From Candidatus Jorgensenbacteria bacterium CG23_combo_of_CG06-09_8_20_14_all_54_14 (GTDB lineage Bacteria > Patescibacteriota > Minisyncoccia > UBA6257 > GWB1-50-10), in assembly GCA_002772205.1 (NCBI GenBank), contig PCRZ01000021.1:6274-11744 (forward strand): 5,471 nt of DNA. The letters are read 5' to 3'. Below, one piece after another: positions 1 to 4,377 of the stretch. The notes beneath the pieces are model-generated. The model did no database searches. It was not told where the DNA came from and was given only the letters and a program-made list of their open reading frames with translations. The first letter of the stretch is position 1. Every line of letters starts with the position of its first letter. Both the position numbers and the translations under genes were made by a program.

Positions 1-1
1 G

Positions 2-736
2 GTGCGGGAGCTCTTGAAGAAGTATCAGTTTCCGGGCGACACGACGCCTGTGATTCGCGGGAGTGCCCTGAAGGCGTTGGAGGTGAAGTCCGTGGACGAC
101 GATGCCGCGAAACCCATTCTGGAGCTCGTGAAGGCATTGGATGAATTCATCCCTGATCCGGTGCGCGATGTGGATAAGCCGTTCCTTATGCCCATTGAAG
201 ATATTTTCTCCATTGAGGGGCGAGGGACGGTGGTCACGGGCCGCGTGGAGCGGGGACTTATGAAGCTCAACGAGGAGGTTGAGGTCATCGGCCTCCGGCC
301 CACCCAGAAGACGGTGGTGACGGGCATTGAAATGTTCCAGAAGACCCTGGACGAGGCGCGCGCGGGCGACAACGTGGGTATTCTCCTCCGCGGCTTGAAG
401 AAGGAGGACGTGGAGCGCGGGCAGGTCATTGCGAAGCCGGGCTCCGTCACGCCGCACACCGAGTTTGATGCAGAGGTCTACGTGCTCTCCAAGGAGGAGG
501 GCGGGCGGCACACGCCGTTTTTCAAGGGCTACAAGCCGCAGTTCTACATCCGCACCACTGATGTCACGGGCGAGGTAACGCTGCCGCAGGGTGTGGAGAT
601 GGTGATGCCTGGCGACACCGTGTCCATTTCCGTGAAGCTCATCGCCCCGGTGGCGCTTGAAGAGAAACAGAGGTTTGCTATAAGAGAGGGCGGAAAAACG
701 GTCGGGGCTGGAGCAGTAACCAAAATTCTTAAATAA
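2..736 (+). CDS. tuf: Elongation factor Tu, C-terminal part (5'-truncated)
   Basis: EF-Tu is the cytoplasmic GTPase that brings aminoacyl-tRNA to the ribosomal A site. The 244 visible residues correspond to roughly the last 60% of a protein usually near 394-400 residues. The fragment opens at the end of the GTPase domain ([13 protein letters not shown], then RGSALKALE). It continues through the domain 2 barrel ([20 protein letters not shown] near residues 59-78, [20 protein letters not shown] near 128-147) and domain 3 ([20 protein letters not shown] near 162-181, ending [17 protein letters not shown]). The G1-G4 nucleotide-binding motifs lie left of the window. The first codon, GTG, is an internal valine and not a start. 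The TAA stop sits in a small AT-rich hairpin (AAATTCTT 723-730 with AAGAATTT 735-742). No frameshift is seen. Upstream placement to rpsJ is the usual str-S10 arrangement. Confidence 0.97.
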   Translation: MRELLKKYQFPGDTTPVIRGSALKALEVKSVDDDAAKPILELVKALDEFIPDPVRDVDKPFLMPIEDIFSIEGRGTVVTGRVERGLMKLNEEVEVIGLRPTQKTVVTGIEMFQKTLDEARAGDNVGILLRGLKKEDVERGQVIAKPGSVTPHTEFDAEVYVLSKEEGGRHTPFFKGYKPQFYIRTTDVTGEVTLPQGVEMVMPGDTVSISVKLIAPVALEEKQRFAIREGGKTVGAGAVTKILK

Positions 737-751
737 GAATTTAAGAATTTT

Positions 752-955
752 GTAAGTTCGAAGCACGAAGCACGAAATCCGAAGCACGAAACAAATAGTA
801 AAATTCCAATGATCGAAATCCAAAACGTGAGTTTAGAACATTCTCCGCCAGAGGCGTGCTCCAGAGGCGCATCCGCCTTAGGCGGAGATCCGCCTTCGGC
901 GGAGAATTTAGGATTTTGAAAATTGTTTCGGATTTCGGTATTCGAATTTCGAATT
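752..955. repeat. Imperfect palindromic spacer repeat between tuf and rpsJ
   Basis: Most of the 229-base spacer can fold back on itself. The left half holds three CGAAGCA units (759-765, 766-772, 780-786) and CGAAATCCGAA (773-783). The right half holds the complement TTCGGATTTCG (927-937) and an AT-rich TTCGAATTTCGAATTTTC arm up to the S10 start. The middle carries triloop hairpins (annotated separately). The segment 803-838 resembles 2320-2357 in the rplC-rplD spacer (CCAAT, then AAATCCAAA and a CG, then a TTTAGA), so the two spacers probably share one repeat family. Similar AT-rich palindromes are common between genes in CPR genomes. No promoter or strong terminator was recognised here. Confidence 0.6.
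844..903. repeat. Four tandem triloop hairpins (TCCGCC-NNN-GGCGGA family)
   Basis: Four short palindromes of the same 15-base design lie end to end. Positions 872-886 (TCCGCCTTAGGCGGA) and 889-903 (TCCGCCTTCGGCGGA) have perfect 6-bp stems with a 3-base loop. Positions 844-858 and 857-871 are decayed copies, each with loop AGA and a GG after it; the second keeps five of six pairs. The varied loops around near-constant arms suggest an amplified dispersed palindrome and not a single terminator. No T-tract follows, so a terminator role is unlikely. Confidence 0.75.
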
Positions 956-965
956 TTCATTCTGC

Positions 966-1298
966 ATGGCCAAGAAAATCGTTGAACTCCCTAAGGAACG
1001 TCTGCGGCTCCGCGTCAAATCCTACGATGCGAAGCTCATTGACGCATCTGTGCGGCAGATCATTGAAGCCATCCGGCGGCAGGGGGGGGAGGTGGTGGGG
1101 CCCACGCCGCTCCCCACGGAGTTCCGGCGGTACACGGTGAACCGGTCCACCTTTGTCCATAAGAAATCGCGCGACCAGTTTGAACTCCGGGTGCATAAGC
1201 GGCTCGTGGACATCATGAATCCACAGCAGAAGATCGTTGAATCGCTGTCGGATCTGAATTTGCCGGCAGGTGTAGATGTGGAGATAAAAATGGGATAG
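966..1298 (+). CDS. rpsJ: Small subunit ribosomal protein S10 (uS10)
   Basis: S10 sits in the head of the 30S subunit and in many bacteria also joins transcription antitermination complexes with NusB; whether it does so here is unknown. The 110-residue product has the standard S10 course: RLRVKSYDAKLIDASVRQI (residues 14-32), the signature GPTPLPT (45-51), YTVNRSTFVHKKSRDQFELR (56-75), HKRLVDIMNP (77-86) and the C-terminal LPAGVDVEIKMG. It is a few residues longer than the usual 102-103, mainly at the N-terminus (MAKKIVELPKE). The ATG at 966 gives the best N-terminus, but TTTCATTCTGC before it shows no Shine-Dalgarno sequence. An in-frame run of eight G (1082-1089) encodes part of QGGE; the frame is intact through it. 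A 544-base gap separates it from rplC, long for this operon. Confidence 0.97.
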   Translation: MAKKIVELPKERLRLRVKSYDAKLIDASVRQIIEAIRRQGGEVVGPTPLPTEFRRYTVNRSTFVHKKSRDQFELRVHKRLVDIMNPQQKIVESLSDLNLPAGVDVEIKMG

Positions 1299-1443
1299 TG
1301 GGGGTTCCAGTTTCACACGAAAACACGCGTCAGCCTCCCCAGCGGGAGGCTGCGCTCGCTCTCGGCCTTACTCGTCCGCTCTCCGAGCGGACACCGGCCC
1401 GCGCGGCCTCCGAGACGGTTTTCTTAGCAAAACCTGAACCCCA
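1299..1443 (+). other. GC-rich branched inverted-repeat region after rpsJ (possible structured RNA)
   Basis: The 145 bases after the S10 stop can close into one branched fold. An outer imperfect stem pairs TGGGGGTTC (1299-1307) with GAACCCCA (1436-1443). Next inward, GAAAAC (1319-1324) pairs with GTTTTC (1418-1423) and CGTC (1328-1331) with GACG (1414-1417). Inside lie a perfect 9-bp hairpin (CAGCCTCCC 1331-1339, loop CAGC, GGGAGGCTG 1344-1352), a stem TCTCGG/CCGAGA (1360-1365 / 1410-1415), and within that an 8-bp triloop hairpin (GTCCGCTC 1374-1381 / GAGCGGAC 1385-1392). GGTTTT (1417-1422) / AAAACC (1429-1434) is an alternative small hairpin. No convincing ORF is present. It could be an mRNA 3' structure, a small RNA or a dispersed palindromic repeat; no known RNA family was recognised. 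Confidence 0.45.
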
Positions 1444-1458
1444 CTTTGGTTGAGTTTG

Positions 1459-1502
1459 GCATTAAACAGCCGCCCCGAGGCGGCTGTTTAATGCGTTTTA
1501 AG
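1459..1502 (+). terminator. Strong terminator-like hairpin between rpsJ and rplC
   Basis: GCATTAAACAGCCGCC (1459-1474) and GGCGGCTGTTTAATGC (1479-1494) form a perfect 16-bp stem with a CCGA tetraloop, followed by GTTTTAAG. The GC-rich top and the short T-run on the + side fit an intrinsic terminator for the tuf-rpsJ transcript. The T-tract is only four bases, so termination may be partial; it could instead be a processing or stabilising structure. Confidence 0.6.
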
Positions 1503-1532
1503 ATGGGGGCTGATGGTTCTATAAACTCACCA

Positions 1533-1559
1533 TTAATACTGAGCTTGCCGAAGTATTGA
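1533..1559. repeat. Palindrome of the TGAGCTTGYCGAAG type
   Basis: AATACT (1535-1540) and AGTATT (1552-1557) flank GAGCTTGCCGA, and the stem extends by a TT against GA with one wobble. The core ACTGAGCTTGCCGAAGT matches the general form of a short palindrome (CTGAGC-TTG-YCGAAG) that I recall as dispersed in many environmental bacterial genomes. Its right arm overlaps the proposed -35 box of the rplC promoter. Confidence 0.45.
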
Positions 1560-1584
1560 CGCCAAAACGCGGATAGGATAGGAT
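1556..1584 (+). promoter_or_regulatory. Candidate sigma70-type promoter for rplC
   Basis: TTGACG (1556-1561) matches five of six bases of the -35 consensus. Exactly 17 bases later lies TAGGAT (1579-1584), four of six for the -10 box. GATAAT (1582-1587) is an alternative -10 with a longer 20-base spacing. The boxes sit among three GGATA units (1571-1585). Initiation would fall near 1591 and give a leader of about 250 bases before the L3 start. Its place just after the terminator-like hairpin at 1459-1502 fits a separate transcription unit starting here. Confidence 0.45.
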
Positions 1585-1621
1585 AATTCTCGGGTTAAGG
1601 CACATACTTATGGTATGAAAC

Positions 1622-1645
1622 AACAGGGCCAGCCCTGCTGTTTTT
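1622..1645 (+). terminator. Terminator-like hairpin in the rplC leader (possible attenuator)
   Basis: CAGGG (1624-1628), loop CCAG and CCCTG (1633-1637) form a compact GC-rich hairpin; AACAG (1622-1626) can alternatively pair with CTGTT (1638-1642). TTTTT (1641-1645) follows directly. It lies about 30 bases after the inferred transcription start and upstream of the rplC leader hairpins, the position expected of an attenuator. The stem is short, so this is tentative. Confidence 0.4.
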
Positions 1646-1648
1646 GAT

Positions 1649-1842
1649 GCTTTGTCTAAAATTGCAAGCTAAAAGCGAAGCAATTTTATGTACAAAGCGA
1701 AACCCCGCACCTTCATGGTAAAAACTATGATTACCAATTTACATAAAGCCGCAGGCGATACGCTCCGCTCTTATTTTGGTTGCAATGGAAATCGTTGCAG
1801 CGAGGGTGCGGGGTGCTAAGTTATGTCGTAAAAATTTTCGCC
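1649..1842 (+). promoter_or_regulatory. Structured leader of rplC (element A)
   Basis: The first part is a compound hairpin: GCTTTGT (1649-1655) pairs with ACAAAGC (1692-1698), and inside it AAAATTGC (1658-1665) pairs with GCAATTTT (1680-1687) around a 14-base loop AAGCTAAAAGCGAA. Then ACCCCGCACC (1702-1711) pairs with GGTGCGGGGT (1805-1814) across a 93-base loop. That loop holds two local hairpins: TGGTAA/TTACCA (1716-1721 / 1731-1736) and TGCAATG/CGTTGCA with one wobble (1781-1787 / 1793-1799). The L3 ATG follows 28 bases after the long stem. The same architecture and shared 13-base GGTGCGGGGTGCT recur upstream of rpsS (1805-1817 and 4526-4538), supporting a real RNA element. Function is unknown; r-protein feedback control is the simplest guess. 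Confidence 0.55.
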
Positions 1843-2286
1843 ATGTCTTTCAAAATCACGTGCAAAAAACTGAAGATGACCCAGGTCTGGAAAGCGGACC
1901 GGGTGGTCCCCGTGACGGTGCTCCAGGTGGAGCCGCCGGCGGGGGACGGGAACGCATTTGAAGCGCTCAAGGAAGGGGCGCTGGTTCGCGTTTCCGGCGT
2001 GAGCAAAGGAAAGGGATTCCAAGGTGTGGTAAAGCGGCATGGTTTCCATGGGGGACCGAAATCGCACGGTCAGAAGGACCGTCTCCGGGCTCCCGGTTCG
2101 CTCGGCCCCACCGCGCCGCAACGGGTGCTCCCCGGGCGGAAGATGGCTGGCCACATGGGGGCGAAACGGGTCACGGTGCGGAATCTCGTGGTGGCGGAGG
2201 TACGTCCCGAGGAACGATTGGTACTCGTGCGCGGGGCGGTGCCGGGGACACGTGGCGCTAAGGTGGAGTTAAAAATCTCTGGATAA
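1843..2286 (+). CDS. rplC: Large subunit ribosomal protein L3 (uL3), internally shortened
   Basis: L3 is an early-assembling 50S protein whose long finger reaches toward the peptidyl transferase centre. This product has 147 residues against about 205-210 in most bacteria. The N-terminal strand is present (FKITCKKLKMTQVW, 3-16, then VVPVTVLQVE, 21-30), as are the family signature SGVSKGKGFQGVVKR (51-65), the finger (GSLGPTAPQRV, 85-95, then GRKMAGHMG, 98-106) and the C-terminal strands (RNLVVAEVRPEERLVLVRGA). About 60 residues of the globular domain are missing between VEPP (30) and ALKEGALVRV (41-50). The usual GKKxGMT is CKKLKMT here. The region equivalent to the glutamine modified by PrmB in E. 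coli reads GPTAP, without that Gln. The ATG at 1843 was chosen because the family N-terminus begins there; an in-frame ATG at 1780 would add 21 unrelated residues and lie inside the leader. No Shine-Dalgarno sequence is seen. Confidence 0.93.
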   Translation: MSFKITCKKLKMTQVWKADRVVPVTVLQVEPPAGDGNAFEALKEGALVRVSGVSKGKGFQGVVKRHGFHGGPKSHGQKDRLRAPGSLGPTAPQRVLPGRKMAGHMGAKRVTVRNLVVAEVRPEERLVLVRGAVPGTRGAKVELKISG

Positions 2287-2403
2287 AAAATCAAATCACA
2301 AGTTCCAAATCTCAAATAATATCCAATAACCAAAATCCAAACGTTTTGAATTTAGAGAATTAAAAATTTATTTGTAATTTGGTGCTTGTAATTTGGATTT
2401 TTT
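2285..2403. repeat. AT-rich imperfect palindrome filling the rplC-rplD spacer
   Basis: The whole spacer is close to an inverted repeat. The left arm, from AAAAAATC (2285-2292) through CACAAGTTCCAAAT to CAAATAA, matches the reverse complement of the right arm 2367-2403 (TTTATTTGTAATTTGG, then TGCTTGTAATTTGG and ATTTTTT) at most positions. The centre is ACGTTTTG near 2341. Segment 2320-2357 is similar to 803-838 in the tuf-rpsJ spacer, so both probably derive from one family. The terminal T-run is close to the L4 start and could give partial termination, but the stem is weak and AT-rich. Confidence 0.65.
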
Positions 2404-2409
2404 AAACTT

Positions 2410-3033
2410 ATGACTACAGATCTCTATAACCAGAAAAATGAAAAGGTGGGCACCGTGGAGCTCCCCAACGCGGTGTTCGGCGTGAAGTGGAACGCGACGC
2501 TCGTGCAGCAGGTGGCAACGTCCCAGCTCGCCAACCGCCGTCAGCCGGTGGCGCACACGAAGACGCGCGGAGAGGTGCGCGGCGGCGGCAGGAAGCCATG
2601 GAAGCAGAAGCACACCGGGCGCGCCCGCCACGGCTCTTCGCGCTCCCCGCTGTGGGCGGGCGGCGGCGTGACATTCGGTCCCCGAAATGACCGCACGTTT
2701 GAACGGCGCATTCCCACGGCAATGCGGCGGGCGGCGCTCCGTGCGGTGCTCTCCAAGAAACTCGCCGAAGATGAGGTGAGGGTGGTGGACACCTTTACCC
2801 TTCCCGCGCTGAAGACCAAGCACGTGGCGGCGATCGTGAAATCGTTCTTTGGAAAGCCCGCGAGCATCCTCTTTGTGCCGGGGAAGGGTACCGCCGGTTT
2901 CTCGCGCGCGGGGCGGAATCTCCCGAAGACGCAGGTGATGCGCGCCCCGTCCCTGAACGTCTACGATTGCCTCTCACACCGCTATCTCATGCTTGAGAAG
3001 GACGCCATTGCGGAACTTCAGGGCGCGAAGTAA
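2410..3033 (+). CDS. rplD: Large subunit ribosomal protein L4 (uL4)
   Basis: L4 binds 23S rRNA early in assembly, and its extended loop lines the narrow part of the peptide exit tunnel. In E. coli, free L4 also represses the S10 operon through its leader; nothing here shows the same for this organism. The 207 residues are a normal length. The rRNA-binding and tunnel loop is clear: VAHTKTRGEVRGGGRKPWKQ (47-66), KHTGRARHGSSRSPLW (67-82) and GGGVTFGPR (84-92). After it come the RRAALRAVLSKKLAEDEV helix, a strand (ASILFVPG) and the C-terminal APSLNVYDCLSHRYLMLEKD. The ATG at 2410 gives the expected N-terminus. TTTTTTAAACTT before it contains no Shine-Dalgarno sequence. rplW follows after six bases, so the two are almost certainly cotranscribed. 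Confidence 0.97.
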   Translation: MTTDLYNQKNEKVGTVELPNAVFGVKWNATLVQQVATSQLANRRQPVAHTKTRGEVRGGGRKPWKQKHTGRARHGSSRSPLWAGGGVTFGPRNDRTFERRIPTAMRRAALRAVLSKKLAEDEVRVVDTFTLPALKTKHVAAIVKSFFGKPASILFVPGKGTAGFSRAGRNLPKTQVMRAPSLNVYDCLSHRYLMLEKDAIAELQGAK

Positions 3034-3039
3034 TTTTTC

Positions 3040-3423
3040 ATGATTATGAAACTCTTTTCCAAAACTAAAAAAGAAAAGAAACCGGCGGTCAGCAAGACGC
3101 TCGCGGCGCCGATGGCGCCCGCGCTCCACGGCGGTTACGCAAAACCACTCCAGGGGTTCTTCCTTGTTCGGCGTCCCTATATGAGTGAGAAAGCGCATGG
3201 GCTTGAGCGGCACCGCGCCTATGTGTTTCTCGTAAACCCCTCGGCGAACAAAATAATGGTCAAGCGGTATGTGGAAGAGCGCTATAAGGTGAATGTAGAG
3301 CGCGTGAATATCACCAACATTGCCCCGAAGGCGAAGCAGTTCCGTAGACACGTGAGCCGCGTCGGGGGGCGGAAAAAGGCCATTGTGCGGGTCCGCGAGG
3401 GACAGCGCATAGAAATTTCGTAG
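3040..3423 (+). CDS. rplW: Large subunit ribosomal protein L23 (uL23) with basic N-terminal extension
   Basis: L23 lies at the exit of the peptide tunnel, where it is known in bacteria as the docking site for trigger factor and SRP. The product is 127 residues, compared with about 95-100 usually. The L23 fold starts near residue 41 (FLVRRPYMSEKAH), followed by YVFLVNPSANKIMVKRYVEE (61-80) and RYKVNVERVNITNI (81-94), and a basic C-terminus (KQFRRHVSRVGGRKKAIVRV) ending in strand residues. The first 40 residues are an extra Lys-rich, then Ala/Pro-rich tail (FSKTKKEKK near 6-14). Two ATGs in frame, 3040 and 3046, are both plausible starts; the first is used here. Only TTTTTC separates it from the L4 stop, and there is no Shine-Dalgarno sequence. 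Confidence 0.95.
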   Translation: MIMKLFSKTKKEKKPAVSKTLAAPMAPALHGGYAKPLQGFFLVRRPYMSEKAHGLERHRAYVFLVNPSANKIMVKRYVEERYKVNVERVNITNIAPKAKQFRRHVSRVGGRKKAIVRVREGQRIEIS

Positions 3424-3426
3424 CTG

Positions 3427-3547
3427 TCCCGTTAGAGACAACCAAAACGCTTATATGCAATTCTCTATCCATAAACACAAAACATCAGTTGGCAACGAAA
3501 GGGCCGTGATTATTACGGTCGCCTATGGCGACCTGTCTCTAACGGGA
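3427..3547 (+). promoter_or_regulatory. Long-range inverted repeat covering the rplB start (element C)
   Basis: TCCCGTTAGAGACA (3427-3440) is perfectly complementary to TGTCTCTAACGGGA (3534-3547); the last A is the first base of the L2 start codon. Two wobble pairs (3426 with 3548, 3425 with 3549) would draw the whole ATG into the stem. The 93-base loop contains GGTCGCC (3517-3523) / GGCGACC (3527-3533), a perfect 7-bp triloop hairpin, and GGCCGTGA (3502-3509) / TTACGGTC (3513-3520) with two wobbles. These two hairpins share bases 3517-3520 and cannot coexist. The layout suggests control of L2 translation, or an inserted palindromic element; no target duplication was seen. Confidence 0.55.
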
Positions 3548-4368
3548 TGAAACCGTATCGTCCCCGCACGCCTTCACGCCGCCACATGACCGTGGTGGGT
3601 TACTCATCCCTTACCGCCCGGGAACCCTTAAAGCCGCTCACGCGGCGCCTCCCCGCGCGAGCGGGCAGGAATTCCCAGGGGCGTATCACCATGCGGCACC
3701 AGGGGGGCGGCAACAAAGCGCTCTACCGCGCGGTGGATTTTCGCATGAACAAAGCGGGCGTCCCCGCGCGGGTGGAAGCGATAGAATATGATCCTTACCG
3801 CACCGCCTTTATTGCGCGCCTTCTCTACCGTGACGGCGAGCGCCGCTACGCGCTTGCTTCCCAGGGACTCGCGGTGGGCGATGTGGTGGCAATGGGCGAA
3901 GAGGCGCCGGCGAAGCCGGGTAACCGAACGTCCCTTCAGCGCATTCCGGTAGGCGCCTTCGTATACAACGTGGAACTCTCCCCGGGCCGCGGCGGCCAGA
4001 TCGCCCGTTCCGCCGGCTCGTCGGTGCAGGTGCTCGCGAACGAGGACGGCTACACACACCTTAAAATGCCGTCGGGGGAGGTTCGAAAGGTGCCATGGAG
4101 CGGATACGCCTCCATCGGTCAGGTATCAAACCCGGAACATAAATTTGTGACCATAGGGAAAGCGGGCCGCTCACGGTGGCTCGGGGTGCGCCCGACGGTG
4201 CGTGCGAAAGCCATGAATCCCCGCGACCATAAGTACGGCGGCGGTGAGGGGAGCACCCAGCGCGGCACCAAGCGCCCCAAGGACAAGTGGGGGAATATCA
4301 CCGGCGGCCGAAGGACCCGCAGTAAGAAGAAGTGGTCGAGCAAACTCATTATGAAACGGAGAAAGTAA
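3547..4368 (+). CDS. rplB: Large subunit ribosomal protein L2 (uL2)
   Basis: L2 is a core 50S protein needed for subunit association, and its C-terminal loop approaches the peptidyl transferase centre. The 273 residues match the normal length. Landmarks in order: KPYRPRTPSRRHMTVVGYSS (2-21), GRNSQGRITMRHQGGGNKAL (40-59), YRAVDFRMNKAGVPARVEAI (60-79) with EYDPYRT following, the VELSPGRGGQIARSAGSSVQ segment, LKMPSGEVRKV, and the C-terminal RNA-binding tail (GGRRTRSKKKW). In the most conserved stretch (215-235) the usual RGTAMNPVDHPHGGGEG reads RAKAMNPRDHKYGGGEG. The histidine of DH (His228, equivalent to E. coli His229) is kept, but the next two residues are Lys-Tyr instead of Pro-His. The ATG at 3547 fits the family start, is part of an inverted repeat, and has no Shine-Dalgarno sequence before it. 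Confidence 0.97.
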   Translation: MKPYRPRTPSRRHMTVVGYSSLTAREPLKPLTRRLPARAGRNSQGRITMRHQGGGNKALYRAVDFRMNKAGVPARVEAIEYDPYRTAFIARLLYRDGERRYALASQGLAVGDVVAMGEEAPAKPGNRTSLQRIPVGAFVYNVELSPGRGGQIARSAGSSVQVLANEDGYTHLKMPSGEVRKVPWSGYASIGQVSNPEHKFVTIGKAGRSRWLGVRPTVRAKAMNPRDHKYGGGEGSTQRGTKRPKDKWGNITGGRRTRSKKKWSSKLIMKRRK

Positions 4369-4377
4369 GGGCTTTCT

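Noticed and set aside
759..786. Three CGAAGCA units considered as a CRISPR or iteron array
   Set aside because: Units are only 7 bases, irregularly spaced and without spacers; they are better explained as part of the imperfect palindrome.
544..960. 138-residue - strand ORF covering the tuf 3' end and the spacer
   Set aside because: It is a read-through of palindromic repeats and the antisense of EF-Tu, with no coding signature.
856..1140. 94-residue + strand ORF overlapping the spacer and the 5' part of rpsJ
   Set aside because: It starts inside the triloop palindromes and then runs in another frame of the clearly coding rpsJ; its product is Arg/Ser-rich low-complexity sequence typical of a shadow frame.
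957..1316. 119-residue - strand ORF opposite rpsJ
   Set aside because: It is the antisense frame of S10, kept open by GC-rich codon bias; no recognisable protein or start signal.
1299..1842. Possible tRNA gene in the large spacer, prompted by GGTTC at 1516-1520
   Set aside because: No acceptor stem, anticodon arm or T-arm of proper length could be assembled around it.
1776..1961. 61-residue + strand ORF overlapping the rplC leader and start
   Set aside because: It runs out of frame through the L3 N-terminus into Gly/Pro/Arg-rich sequence, with no family resemblance.
2368..2823. 151-residue - strand ORF opposite rplD
   Set aside because: Antisense shadow of L4, with Arg/His/Ala-rich composition and a C-terminus made from the AT palindrome.
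1562..3450. Shared 9-mer CCAAAACGC at 1562-1570 and 3442-3450
   Set aside because: An isolated 9-base match is expected by chance in 5 kb and the flanks do not align.
3427..3547. Element before rplB as a MITE with terminal inverted repeats
   Set aside because: Size and 14-bp ends would fit, but no target-site duplication is seen and the right end includes the start codon; a genome search would be needed to revive this.
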